64,000 bases of DNA from JBOCEF01 sp050586345 (GTDB lineage: Bacteria; Pseudomonadota; Alphaproteobacteria; Rhodobacterales; Rhodobacteraceae), in the NCBI RefSeq assembly GCF_050586345.1, contig NZ_JBOCEF010000021.1, forward strand, positions 10,573 through 74,572. The letters run 5' to 3'. The notes under the pieces are model-generated. The model was not told where the DNA came from. It made no database searches and saw only the letters and a list, made by a program, of their open reading frames with translations. The position numbers and the translations under genes were made by a program. How positions within the stretch are numbered: the stretch's first letter is position 1; each line of letters begins with the position of its first letter. Below are positions 43,710-52,434 of the stretch, piece after piece.

Positions 43710-44534
43710 ATGGAACGGCTCAAGGCGGCGATCTCCAAGGCCAAGACGACCCGCGGCGAGGGCGGACCGCGCGTGCGCGGCCCGGCCGAGCCGCGCTTCA
43801 CCCCGCGCGGCGACACGCCGATGATGTGGAACGAGCTGCCCCAGGCCGAGCTCGACACCCGCGCGCTGACCCAGGCGCGGGTGGTGACGGAATCGAAAGA
43901 GAACCCGGCCCACATCGCCTTCGACATCCTGCGCACCAAGCTGCTGAAGCTGCTGGAGCGCAACGAGTGGACCTCCATCGCCATCACCTCGCCGACCCAG
44001 GCCTGCGGCAAGACGATGATCTCCACCAACCTCGCCTTCAGCTTCGCGCGCCAGAAGACCAACCGCGTGGTGCTGTGCGACGTCGACCTCAAGCGGCCCG
44101 CCGTGCGCAAGGTGCTCGGCGCCGGCGGCTCGACCTCGATGGGCGAGTACCTGAGCGGCAATGGCGGGCTGACCGACCATTTCCGCAAGTACTCCGACAG
44201 CCTCGCGGTCTGCGTGACCAACCAGTCGATGCGCCATTCGGCCGAGGTGGTGCAGGCGCAGACCGCCTTCGACGCCATCGACACGATGAAGCGCGAGCTG
44301 CGCCCGCATGTCATCATCTACGACCTGCCGCCGATGCGCGCCTCGGATGACGCGATCTCGTTCATGTCGCACGTGGACTGCGTGCTGCTGATCGCCTCGG
44401 CCGGCATCTCCACGGTGCGCGAGATCGACGATTGCGAGAGCCAGCTCTCGGAGCTGACCCATGTCGCGGGCGTGGTGCTGAACAAGTACGACGTCGAGAC
44501 GGACCGCTACTACGACTACGACTATTACGGCTGA
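43710..44534 (+). CDS. BY-kinase-like tyrosine kinase/ATPase (CpsD/Wzc C-terminal type)
   Basis: 274 residues. The P-loop segment SPTQACGKTMIS (K101) and the Walker A' VVLCDVDLKRPAV are those of bacterial tyrosine kinases. IYDLPPM is the Walker B equivalent. The extreme C-terminus carries six tyrosines (260, 267, 268, 270, 272, 273), the usual autophosphorylation cluster. Paired with the preceding chain-length protein it should cycle between phosphorylated and free states to control polymer length. A bidirectional terminator follows. Confidence 0.9.
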   Translation: MERLKAAISKAKTTRGEGGPRVRGPAEPRFTPRGDTPMMWNELPQAELDTRALTQARVVTESKENPAHIAFDILRTKLLKLLERNEWTSIAITSPTQACGKTMISTNLAFSFARQKTNRVVLCDVDLKRPAVRKVLGAGGSTSMGEYLSGNGGLTDHFRKYSDSLAVCVTNQSMRHSAEVVQAQTAFDAIDTMKRELRPHVIIYDLPPMRASDDAISFMSHVDCVLLIASAGISTVREIDDCESQLSELTHVAGVVLNKYDVETDRYYDYDYYG

Positions 44535-44560
44535 GGGGCGCCGCCCCCGCCGGAACGGAA

Positions 44561-44592
44561 AAGGGCGCGCCCGGCCGGGCGCGCCCTTCTTC
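44561..44592. terminator. Bidirectional terminator between the BY-kinase and GT4 genes
   Basis: A 12-bp perfect stem AAGGGCGCGCCC / GGGCGCGCCCTT with loop GGCC has A-rich DNA to the left and TCTTC to the right. It separates the convergent BY-kinase and glycosyltransferase genes. Confidence 0.7.
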
Positions 44593-44624
44593 ATGTCCGG
44601 GTCTCATGTCCGGGGCAGGGCGGC

Positions 44625-45782
44625 TCAGGCCGCGTCCTGCCGCCCGTCCAGGTTCTCGATCCCGTCCAGCGGCAGGTGCGGGGCGGCGGCGCGCAGCGCG
44701 TCCGCCAGCCCGGCGCGGAAATGCTCCGGCCCGAATTTCGCGGCATGGGCGGCGATGCGGGCGACGTCCATCCGCGGCTCGAGCTCGGCCTCGAACCGGT
44801 CCATCGCGGCGCGCAGCCCCTCGGCGGTCTGCTCCTCGAACAGAAGCCCGGTCTCGCCGTCCACCACCGTGTCCAGCGCCCCGCCCTTGCCGAGCGCGAT
44901 GACCGGCCGCCCGCAGGCCATGCTTTCCAGCGGGACGATGCCGAAATCCTCGACCCCCGGGAACAGCAGCGCGCGCGAGGAGCGATAGAGCGCGGCCATC
45001 CGGTCGTCCGGCACCCGGCCCAGGAACTCCACGTTCGGCGGGGCCGTCGCCTCCAGCCGCTCGCGCTCACCGCCCGAGCCGACGATCTTGAGCTTGCGGT
45101 TCGTGCCGCGCACCGCCTCGATCGCGAGGTCGGGGCGCTTGTAGGAGACGAGCTCGGACAGGAACAGGTAATGCTCGCCCGGCGCTTCCTCGGCCGGGCG
45201 ATAGGCGGCGAGGTCGACGGGCGGGTGAACGACGGTCGAGTCGCGCCCCCAGACCCGTTTCACCCGGCGGCGCACGAAGTTCGAGTTGGCGACGATGCTG
45301 TCCACCCGCTGCGCGCCCACGGCGTCCCAGATGCGCAGCCCGGGGGCCACCGCCTCGAACACCTTGCGGGCGGGCCAGGACAGCCCGTCCTTGTAGGAAT
45401 GGTACTGGTCCCAGATATAGCGCATGGGCGAGTGGCAGTAGCACAGGTGCACCGCGTCCACCGGCGCGATCACGCCCTTGGCCGGACCGCTTTCGGAGGA
45501 GATCACGAGATCGTAGCCCGAGAGGTCCAGCTCCTCCAGCGCGCGGGGCATCAGGGGCAGCATCTTCTGGTAATGCTTCCGCCCGCCCGGCAGCCGGCCG
45601 ATGAAGGTCTCGGTGATCTTGTGCCGGCGCAGCAGCGGCGAGATGTTCTCGGGGATGCAGGCATGGGTGTAGATGTCCGCCTGCGGGAACATCATGCAGA
45701 GCTGTTCGAGCACCCGCTCGCCGCCCCGCATGCCGACCAGCCAATAATGGATGATCGCCACGCGGATGTCGGTGGAGGTCAT
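44625..45782 (-). CDS. Family 4 glycosyltransferase
   Basis: 385 residues of GT-B fold. The N-terminal HYWLVGMRGGERVLEQL is typical of GT4 enzymes in exopolysaccharide loci, and the C-terminal half has the nucleotide-sugar motif EDFGIVPLESMACGRPV with the E-x7-E pair. It transfers a sugar from a nucleotide donor to the lipid-linked acceptor. Donor and linkage are unknown. ATG 45782 is preferred to a start 36 bases upstream. It follows the phosphoglycosyl transferase gene on the same strand. Confidence 0.9.
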   Translation of the reverse strand: MTSTDIRVAIIHYWLVGMRGGERVLEQLCMMFPQADIYTHACIPENISPLLRRHKITETFIGRLPGGRKHYQKMLPLMPRALEELDLSGYDLVISSESGPAKGVIAPVDAVHLCYCHSPMRYIWDQYHSYKDGLSWPARKVFEAVAPGLRIWDAVGAQRVDSIVANSNFVRRRVKRVWGRDSTVVHPPVDLAAYRPAEEAPGEHYLFLSELVSYKRPDLAIEAVRGTNRKLKIVGSGGERERLEATAPPNVEFLGRVPDDRMAALYRSSRALLFPGVEDFGIVPLESMACGRPVIALGKGGALDTVVDGETGLLFEEQTAEGLRAAMDRFEAELEPRMDVARIAAHAAKFGPEHFRAGLADALRAAAPHLPLDGIENLDGRQDAA

Positions 45783-45844
45783 GGGATCGCCTTGTCGTTC
45801 GAGGTCCGGCCGGCGCATGGCCCGGGGGCCATGCGCGGGACAGC

Positions 45845-46531
45845 TTACTTGCCGGTCGGCTTCACGACCACCCCGGCGGTGCGCAGCAGGATGCCGAAAT
45901 CCATCGGCAGCGTGTACGCCCGCTGGTACTCGACATCCATGCGCACGCGCTCGTCATAGGCGACGTCGTTGCGCCCCGAGACCTGCCACATGCCGGTGAC
46001 GCCGGGACGGACCGCCAGGTAGGCGCCGCGGGCGTGGCCGTATTTCTCCAGTTCGTCCTCGGGCACCGGGCGCGGGCCGACGAAGGACATGTCGCCGCGC
46101 AGCACGTTCCAGATCTGCGGCAGCTCGTCCAGCGAGGTCTTGCGCAGGAAGGCGCCGAGGCGGGTGATGCGCGGGTCGTTGGTGAGCTTGCGCTCCGCCT
46201 CCCACTCGGCCGCGGCCTCGGGGTCGTTGGCCAGGTGCTCGACCAGGCGCTCCTGCGCGTCGGCGACCATGGTGCGGATCTTCCAGCAGCGGAACCGCTT
46301 GCCGTCGCGGCCGACGCGGGTGTGGCCGAAGAACGGGTTGGCCCCGTCCTGCCGCTTCACCGCCAGCGCCAGCGCGCCGATCACCGGCGCCACCATCGGA
46401 AGAATGAGAATGGCGAGCGCGATGTCGCAGACCCGCTTGCCTCCCGCGCGATAGGTCGAGGCGTTGCCGCGGGCCGGGACGTCGAATTCGTCCGTGCGCG
46501 ATACGCCGTGGTCAACCCTGAGATCGGCCAT
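45845..46531 (-). CDS. Phosphoglycosyl transferase (bacterial sugar transferase family)
   Basis: 228 residues, a monotopic membrane enzyme that moves a sugar-1-phosphate to undecaprenyl phosphate and starts the repeat unit. A re-entrant hydrophobic helix (~32-55) is followed by FGHTRVGRDGKRFRCWKIRTM-like basic segment (first part FFGHTRVG), the Asp-Glu catalytic dyad in KTSLDELPQIWN, SFVGPRP and VRPGVTGMWQVSGRN. It corresponds to the C-terminal domain of WbaP or to ExoY/PglC. It diverges from the export lipoprotein gene across a 436-bp regulatory region. Confidence 0.94.
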   Translation of the reverse strand: MADLRVDHGVSRTDEFDVPARGNASTYRAGGKRVCDIALAILILPMVAPVIGALALAVKRQDGANPFFGHTRVGRDGKRFRCWKIRTMVADAQERLVEHLANDPEAAAEWEAERKLTNDPRITRLGAFLRKTSLDELPQIWNVLRGDMSFVGPRPVPEDELEKYGHARGAYLAVRPGVTGMWQVSGRNDVAYDERVRMDVEYQRAYTLPMDFGILLRTAGVVVKPTGK

Positions 46532-46967
46532 AATGCACCTGTTAATCCCAATGGGCCGGACGGGCTGAACGCGCCCGAATCCGTATGCCCAACACACCTA
46601 AAATTTTCCCCTGCGTTTAGGAAAAAGGATTCCTTAAGGAATCGCAAGTCGGTTTTTCCGCATTGCCGCAGAGGACGCAGCACGCACGGTCAAATCATGC
46701 TGCAACTGCGAAATATGGTAAAGTGGTTAATCCTGCGGCGCGCCGCCCCGTGGCGGGGCCGCAACATCTGTTGAACTTGGGTTAAAACGCAGTGACCGCG
46801 GGGCGCGAAGCCAAGTACCATGCGGCGCGCGCACGCTCCGTCCCCATGGTCGGGCAGGGCGCAGAGCAGGCGGGGCGCGCCCCGCGAAACAGCGACGCGG
46901 CAGGACCATCCGGTCGCGGAAACACAAAAGCCGGCAAGGCTTTGACAGGTTCGGGGCGAGACGGATC
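46532..46967. promoter_or_regulatory. 436-bp divergent control region of the exopolysaccharide genes
   Basis: This non-coding stretch between the phosphoglycosyl transferase and export lipoprotein genes is clearly AT-richer than its surroundings. It holds a perfect 16-bp palindrome GATTCCTTAAGGAATC (46628-46643), and just to its left an inverted repeat CCTAAA / TTTAGG (46597-46602, 46616-46621). GGTTAATCC and GTTAATCCC boxes occur near 46725 and 46543. These are good operator candidates for coordinated control of both directions. Confidence 0.55.
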
Positions 46968-48530
46968 ATGCACAGGAAATTGATGGCTGTCGCCTGCGCG
47001 GCGGCATTCGGGCTGAGCGGCTGCGGGGTGATCTACACCGTCCCCGACGTGTCCGAGGCGGCGGGGGATGTCGATGTCCGCGTCGTCGCGATGACCTTCG
47101 AAACCGCGGCGGAGGCCAATCTCTCGGCCTATACCCCGGCGCGGCTGCCCCCCTATTTCCGGCCCGAACCCGCGCCGCAATCGCCGCGCCTCGGCGTGCC
47201 GAACGTGCGCACGCCGCAGATGCCCGACCTCGCCGCCCAGGCCCGCCGCGACGGCCAGGCCCGGAATGTGAGCGTCAACCTGCCCGAGGGCGCCGCCCAG
47301 CGGACCCGCGGCCCCGGCGTCGCCGCCACCCGCATGCCGCCCCCGTCCGAGCCGCGCCCCTACCGCATCGGCGTCGCCGACGTGGTGCTGCTGGCCGCCA
47401 ACACCGCGGGCGCCGAGCTTAACGACGTGCCCGCCCTGATCGCGGCCCAGAGCCGCCGCCAGGGCTATATCGTGCAGGATGACGGCGCCATCGCCGTGCC
47501 GGACGTGGGCCGCGTGCGCATCGCCGGCAAGACGCTGGAAGAGGCCGAGGCCGAGATCTTCAACGCCCTCGTGGCCCAGCGCCTCGACCCGACCTTCAGC
47601 CTCGAGATCGCCGAGTTCAACTCGCAGCGCGTCTCGGTCGGCGGCGACGTGCGCAGCCCCACCCTCGCGCCCATCACCCTCAAGCCCACCACGCTGACCG
47701 AGGCGCTCTCGCTCGCCGGCGGCGTGACCGGGACCGACACCGACTACGCCGTGGTCCGCCTGTTCCGCAACGGCGAGGTCTACCAGGCCCCGCTGTCGCG
47801 CCTCTATGGCGAGAACGGCCTGCAGGACGTGCTGCTGCGCGACGGCGACAGCGTCTATGTCGACACCTCCTATGACGAGGAGCAGGCCCGCCGCTATTTC
47901 GAAGAGCAGCTGCGCCTGCGCCAGGCCGAGCTGGCCGAGCGGGAGTTCGCCTTCCGCCAGCTCCAGGCCGATATCGACGAGGTCCGCCTGCAGCAGACCC
48001 TCGCGCAGTTCGAGATCCAGAAGGCCCAGCTGACCCAGGCGATCGCGCGGATGCGCATCGACGTGGCCAGCTACAACAACGCGGTCGCCAACCAGGCCGG
48101 GCTGGAGGACGCCCGCCAGCGCGAGGCGTTCCAGGCGCGGCTCGAGCTCGGGGCCGTGAAGCGCGACTACGCCTACCTGGCGGGCGAGCTTCGGATCAAC
48201 GCGCCCTCGCGCATCGCGCTGCCGTTCGAGAACCGGCTGATGCTGGCCGACGCGCTGTTCCACACCCTGTCGCCCAACGCGCAGTTCGCCGATTACGGCG
48301 AGATCTACGTGCTGCGCAAGGGGACCGCGGGCGGTGATTTCGGCGCGGTCACGGCCTATCACCTCGATGCCGACAACGCCGCGGCGCTGACCCTGGCCAC
48401 GGATTTCGAGATGCGCCCCAACGACGTGGTGTTCATCTCGGCCCAGCCGGTCACCTCCTGGAACCGCGTCATCTCGCAGCTGACGCCGCAGATCTTCCTG
48501 CAGGCGGCGACGACGGCCAACGGCCTCTGA
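46968..48530 (+). CDS. Outer-membrane polysaccharide export lipoprotein (Wza/OPX family)
   Basis: 520 residues. The lipobox LSGC (C19) precedes a polysaccharide export (PES) domain (YRIGVADVVLL, then GYIVQDDGAIAVPDVGRV) and SLBB-type segments (VSVGGDVRSPTLAPITL). Between ~305 and 400 an extra coiled-coil region is inserted (EEQARRYFEEQLRLRQAEL and on). A final segment (RPNDVVFISAQP) resembles another SLBB end. The protein forms the outer-membrane exit channel. It is longer than typical Wza (~380) because of the coiled coil. Confidence 0.9.
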   Translation: MHRKLMAVACAAAFGLSGCGVIYTVPDVSEAAGDVDVRVVAMTFETAAEANLSAYTPARLPPYFRPEPAPQSPRLGVPNVRTPQMPDLAAQARRDGQARNVSVNLPEGAAQRTRGPGVAATRMPPPSEPRPYRIGVADVVLLAANTAGAELNDVPALIAAQSRRQGYIVQDDGAIAVPDVGRVRIAGKTLEEAEAEIFNALVAQRLDPTFSLEIAEFNSQRVSVGGDVRSPTLAPITLKPTTLTEALSLAGGVTGTDTDYAVVRLFRNGEVYQAPLSRLYGENGLQDVLLRDGDSVYVDTSYDEEQARRYFEEQLRLRQAELAEREFAFRQLQADIDEVRLQQTLAQFEIQKAQLTQAIARMRIDVASYNNAVANQAGLEDARQREAFQARLELGAVKRDYAYLAGELRINAPSRIALPFENRLMLADALFHTLSPNAQFADYGEIYVLRKGTAGGDFGAVTAYHLDADNAAALTLATDFEMRPNDVVFISAQPVTSWNRVISQLTPQIFLQAATTANGL

Positions 48531-48576
48531 GCCGCCTCTGGGCCATCGGGGGGGCCGCGGCCCCCCGCCGCGAAAG

Positions 48577-48614
48577 GAAAAGGGCGCCGGGATCCCCTCC
48601 CGGCGCCCTTTTTC
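48577..48614. terminator. Bidirectional terminator between export lipoprotein and phosphatase genes
   Basis: A 12-bp stem AGGGCGCCGGGA (48581-48592) / TCCCGGCGCCCT (48598-48609) is preceded by GGAAA and followed by TTTTTC, between two convergent genes. Confidence 0.75.
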
Positions 48615-48641
48615 ATGCGCGGCCGCCCGGTCCGGCGGGCG

Positions 48642-49430
48642 TCACTCCTCGACCTGGATGAACTCCACTTCGCCGTCCAGCAGCCGCGCGGCGGTGAGGC
48701 GGCCCGAGAAGAACGCCCCCGTGTCCACCGCGATGCGGCCATGGCGGGCGTCGGCCTCGTCCACCACGTAATGGCCGTGGACCACCCACTTGCCGTCCTC
48801 GCGCAGCTCGGAGCGGAAGCTGGGCGCGCCCCAGATCAGCGCGCGCTCGGCCTGGAGGCTGACGGGCACCGTCGGGTCGCCCCCGGCATGGGCGAAGAAC
48901 ACGTCGCCGAACAGGGCCGAGCTCGGCAGCATCCGCAGCGCCAGGGCGCTGTCGCCCATCGCCTCGGACAACCGGCGGGCGGCGTCCAGGAGCCCGTCGG
49001 GCGGGGTGCTGGTCGACACGCCGCCGACGCCGTAGCTCATCAGCGTCTGAAGCCCGCCATTGCGCAGCCAGCGGCTCCCCTCGCTCACCGGGTCGGCGAG
49101 GAAGTTCAGCAGCATCTCCTCGTGGTTCCCGCGCAGCATCACCACGTCGCCGTCGGTCGCCGCCGGGTTGCCGCCGACGAGGTGCAGCAGGTAGTCGACC
49201 ACCTCCTTGCTGCGCTCGCCGCGGTCCACGTAATCGCCCATGAAGACGACGCGCGGGTTGTCGAGCTGCGCGGCCTCGGCGTCCTGGGCGATGGCGCGCA
49301 CGAGGGGGGCGAGCAGGTCGAACCGGCCATGCACGTCGCCGACCGCATAGGTGGGCCGGTCGATGACGAGGGGGGCGTCGAACCGCTGGGGTTCGGGCTC
49401 CGCGAACATCCGCTTGATGATGCCGAACAT
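48642..49430 (-). CDS. PPP-family metallophosphoesterase (Ser/Thr phosphatase-like)
   Basis: 262 residues with the complete PPP signature: GDVHGR near residue 31, GDYVDRG near 65 and RGNHEEM near 98, the two-metal phosphatase core. Bacterial relatives dephosphorylate proteins or diadenosine tetraphosphate. It adjoins an exopolysaccharide locus with a BY-kinase, but PPP enzymes are normally Ser/Thr-specific, so a link is speculative. It has no signal peptide and is probably cytoplasmic. Confidence 0.9.
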   Translation of the reverse strand: MFGIIKRMFAEPEPQRFDAPLVIDRPTYAVGDVHGRFDLLAPLVRAIAQDAEAAQLDNPRVVFMGDYVDRGERSKEVVDYLLHLVGGNPAATDGDVVMLRGNHEEMLLNFLADPVSEGSRWLRNGGLQTLMSYGVGGVSTSTPPDGLLDAARRLSEAMGDSALALRMLPSSALFGDVFFAHAGGDPTVPVSLQAERALIWGAPSFRSELREDGKWVVHGHYVVDEADARHGRIAVDTGAFFSGRLTAARLLDGEVEFIQVEE

Positions 49431-49498
49431 GGCCTCTTCTCCTCGTCACTCTGCGGCCGGGGGCGGGCCGTCCGGGCGCCGCCCCCGCCCTTACACGC

Positions 49499-51802
49499 TT
49501 ACGCCGCGTCCGCGTCCCTGATCCAGCCCCAGACGCGCTGCGGGGTCATGGGCATGTCGACATGCCGCACGCCCGCGGGCCACAGGGCGTCGAGCCCGGC
49601 ATTGGTCACCGCCGCCAGCGCGCCGACCGTTCCCGCCTCGCCGCAGCCCTTCATGCCGATGGGGTTGGCGGTCGAGGGCGTGGGTTCGGAATGGAACGGC
49701 ACGTTGGGCACGTCCTTCGCCCTCGGTATCGCGTAATCCATGAAAGAGGCGGAAAGAAGCTGCGCGCCTTCATCATGCGCGACCCGCTCGGTCAGCGCCT
49801 GGCCGATGCCCTGGATCACGCCGCCATGGACCTGCCCCTCGGCCAGCATCGGGTTCATCAGCACCCCGAGGTCATCCACCACGGTGTAGCGCACCACCTG
49901 CATGTGGCCGGTCTCCGGGTCCGCCTCCACCTCGGCGATATGGGCGCCGTTGGGGTAGGAGCGTCCGGGGACGGTGTTCTCCCGCTCGGTGGTCAGAAGC
50001 TCGGTCTTGCCGGCCTTGCGGGCGGCGACCGACAGCTCCATCAGCGTGATCGCCTTGTCGGTGCCCGCGACGCGCCAGGCGCCGTCCGAGAATTCCAGGT
50101 CGGCGGCGGGGGCCTCGAGCTCCTCCTCCGCAAGCGCCCGGAACTTCTCGATCATCTCGTCCGAGGCGGCGTTGATCGAATTGCCCTGCATGGTGACCGA
50201 GCGGGACCCTCCGGTGCCGCCGCCGGTGGCGATCAGGTCGGAATCCCCCATCCGAACGCGGATCCTGTCGAACGGGAGGCCCGTGCGCTGGTGCAGGATC
50301 TGGGAATAGACCGTCTCGTGCCCCTGGCCGTTGGACTGGGTGCCGACATAGAGGTCGAGGCCCCCATCCTCGGCGAACTCGATCCGCGTGGTTTCGTTCT
50401 GCGCCCCGAGGATCGATTCGATGTAACAGCACAGGCCCCGGCCCAGCAGGCGCCCGCGCCCGGCGGCCTCGGACCGGCGGGCCTCGAAGCCCTCCCAGTC
50501 GGATTCGCGCAGCGCGCGGGTCAGCACCTTGTCGAACTGGCCGACGTCATAGGTCTCTTCCACCGCGGTGGTGTAGGGGAAGGCCTCGGGCGGGATGAAG
50601 TTGATGCGCCGGATCTCCTCCTGCCCCATGTCGAACTGGCGGGCGGCGGCGTCCATAAGGCGTTCGAGCGCGTAGATCGCCTCGGGGCGGCCCGCGCCGC
50701 GATAGGCGTCGACGGGGGTGGTGTTGGTGTAGACGCCCTTCGTCTCCATCAGGATCAGCGGCACGGCGTAGACGCCGGGGGCGACGAACTTGGCCAGCTC
50801 GGACTGGATGAACTGGCCGTAGCCGGAATTGTAGGCGCCGAGGTTGGAGGTGATCGACACGTGCAGCGCGGTCAGCCGCCGGTCCTTGTCGAAGGCGCCG
50901 CGGATGGTGGTGACGTTGTCCCGCCCGCTCACATCCGTGACCATGGCTTCTGAGCGGTCGGACATCCAGCGCACCGGCCGGTCCAGGCTGCGCGCGGCAT
51001 GGGCGAGGGCGAGGTATTCGGGATAGGCGAAACCCTTCATCCCGAAGCCGCCGCCGATATCGGCGGGGTTGGTGATGCGCACCTTCTCGGGCGCCAGCGC
51101 CATGCGGCGGGCGAGCTGGTCCTTCAGCCCCCACACGCCCTGGCCGTTGAAGGCAAGGTGCAGCTTGCCCGCGGCCGCGTCCCATTCGGCGAAGGCGCCG
51201 CGCGGCTCCATCGAGGCGGCGATGACCCGGTTGTTGACCAGCGGCAGCGTCACCACGTCGTCGGCGGCGTCGAAGGCCTGCATCACCGCGACCGCGTCGC
51301 CGAAGGCCCAGTCATAGGCCTGGTTGCCCGGCGCCTCGGGGTGGATCTGCGCGGCGTTGGCGGCGGCGGTCGGGTCGGCGTTGGCGGGCAGCTCTTCCCA
51401 CTCGAATGCGATCAGTTCCGCCGCGTCGCGCGCCTGGGCGAGGGTGTCCGCCAGCACCATGGCGACCGCCTCGCCGGCATAGCGCACCGTGTCGGTGGCG
51501 ATGGCCGGGCGGCGCGGGGCGGCGCCCGGGGCGCCGTCGCGGTTGGTCACCGTCGCGCCGTCGACGCCGTTCTCCACCGCCGCGTCGAGATCGGCCCCGG
51601 TGATCACCGCGGCGACGCCCGGCGCGCCCCGGGCGGCCGAGACGTCCAGCGCGGTGATCTTCGCATGGGCGACCGGCGCGCGCAGGAAGGCGGCGTGCAG
51701 CGCCTCCGCGGGCGCGATGTCGTCGATATAGCCGCCCGCGCCCGTCAGAAGGCGGGGGTCCTCGACCCGGCGGACCGGCTGGGACGTGCCGAACTTGGTC
51801 AT
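49499..51802 (-). CDS. Molybdenum hydroxylase large subunit, form-II CoxL-like
   Basis: 767 residues of the xanthine oxidase family, binding molybdopterin cytosine dinucleotide. An N-terminal aldehyde oxidase a/b hammerhead (~20-135) precedes the Mo-binding domains. The active-site loop is A366-YRGAGR, the form-II sequence, not the AYxCSFR of true CO dehydrogenase. The base Glu is E722 in GCGEAG. Substrates are likely aldehydes or N-heterocycles. No adjacent 2Fe-2S (CoxS) or FAD (CoxM) subunit genes are present. The start at 51802 begins the conserved MTKFGTSQPVRRVEDPRLL region (shortened). Confidence 0.92.
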   Translation of the reverse strand: MTKFGTSQPVRRVEDPRLLTGAGGYIDDIAPAEALHAAFLRAPVAHAKITALDVSAARGAPGVAAVITGADLDAAVENGVDGATVTNRDGAPGAAPRRPAIATDTVRYAGEAVAMVLADTLAQARDAAELIAFEWEELPANADPTAAANAAQIHPEAPGNQAYDWAFGDAVAVMQAFDAADDVVTLPLVNNRVIAASMEPRGAFAEWDAAAGKLHLAFNGQGVWGLKDQLARRMALAPEKVRITNPADIGGGFGMKGFAYPEYLALAHAARSLDRPVRWMSDRSEAMVTDVSGRDNVTTIRGAFDKDRRLTALHVSITSNLGAYNSGYGQFIQSELAKFVAPGVYAVPLILMETKGVYTNTTPVDAYRGAGRPEAIYALERLMDAAARQFDMGQEEIRRINFIPPEAFPYTTAVEETYDVGQFDKVLTRALRESDWEGFEARRSEAAGRGRLLGRGLCCYIESILGAQNETTRIEFAEDGGLDLYVGTQSNGQGHETVYSQILHQRTGLPFDRIRVRMGDSDLIATGGGTGGSRSVTMQGNSINAASDEMIEKFRALAEEELEAPAADLEFSDGAWRVAGTDKAITLMELSVAARKAGKTELLTTERENTVPGRSYPNGAHIAEVEADPETGHMQVVRYTVVDDLGVLMNPMLAEGQVHGGVIQGIGQALTERVAHDEGAQLLSASFMDYAIPRAKDVPNVPFHSEPTPSTANPIGMKGCGEAGTVGALAAVTNAGLDALWPAGVRHVDMPMTPQRVWGWIRDADAA

Positions 51803-52026
51803 GATGCGTCGCTCCCTGTCTGGCGCATGGCCCGGCCTCCCCGCCGGGTGCGCCATGCCCATATAGCGTGTGAAAACCGGGTTTCGACAATGCCCCGCTG
51901 CAACGCCATATGTGCGGTGCAGCATCCAAGGGTGCAAGATCGTTGAACAAATCGTCAATCATTCACATGCGCGCCGCTCGCTTGGTGGTAGAGTCCGAGC
52001 CGAAACTGGGAGGACCGAATCAAGAC

Positions 52027-52278
52027 ATGCCTGATGATTCCCGCATCGCAGAGACCCTGCTCGACCTCGCCCGCGACCGCGGGCCGAGCTCGAGCTTCTG
52101 CCCCTCCGAGGCCGCGCGCGCGCTGTCCCCGGCGGAGTGGAAACCCCTGATGCCCCGCGTGCGCGAGGTGGCGAGCCGCCTGCAGCGCGACGGGCTGATC
52201 AGCGTGACCCAGTCGGGCCGGGCGGTTGATGCGCTCGAGGCCGAGGGCCCGATCCGGCTGTCCCGCCCGATGCACTGA
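52027..52278 (+). CDS. DUF3253 protein
   Basis: 83 residues of the DUF3253 family. Helical with a winged-helix look: IAETLLDLARDRGPSSSF, then EWKPLMPRVREVASRLQRDG and LISVTQSGRAV (segments abbreviated). It may bind nucleic acid; the function is unknown. GGGAGG lies 12 bases before the ATG at 52027; an upstream ATG (51967) is possible. It diverges from the molybdenum hydroxylase gene, whose expression it might affect, though that is conjecture. Confidence 0.75.
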   Translation: MPDDSRIAETLLDLARDRGPSSSFCPSEAARALSPAEWKPLMPRVREVASRLQRDGLISVTQSGRAVDALEAEGPIRLSRPMH

Positions 52279-52378
52279 CGGCGCCTCGGCGCCCCGTGGG
52301 GCGTCGCGCGCATCCCTCTAGTCGCCCCGGCGCCCCCTGGGGCGTCGCGGAGATGCCGAACGGCGCCGTCGACAACGC

Positions 52379-52413
52379 AACGCCCGCCCCGGAGGCCCCG
52401 GGGCGGGCGTCTT
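52379..52413. terminator. Terminator between DUF3253 and CpdB-like genes
   Basis: A 12-bp stem (about 52381-52392 with 52398-52409) is followed by TCTTGCC on the plus strand. It lies between convergent genes. The preceding 100 bases carry two short imperfect copies of a GGCGCCCC-TGGGGCGTCG pattern. Confidence 0.6.
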
Positions 52414-52434
52414 GCCTTCCCCGGGCGCGCGCGG

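Noticed and set aside
40565..44317. 1250-codon open frame antisense to the exopolysaccharide genes
   Set aside because: A shadow of the third-position GC bias; low complexity and no start context.
49499..51802. True aerobic CO dehydrogenase CoxL
   Set aside because: The active-site loop is AYRGAGR, not the cysteine-containing form-I loop, and the coxM and coxS genes are absent.
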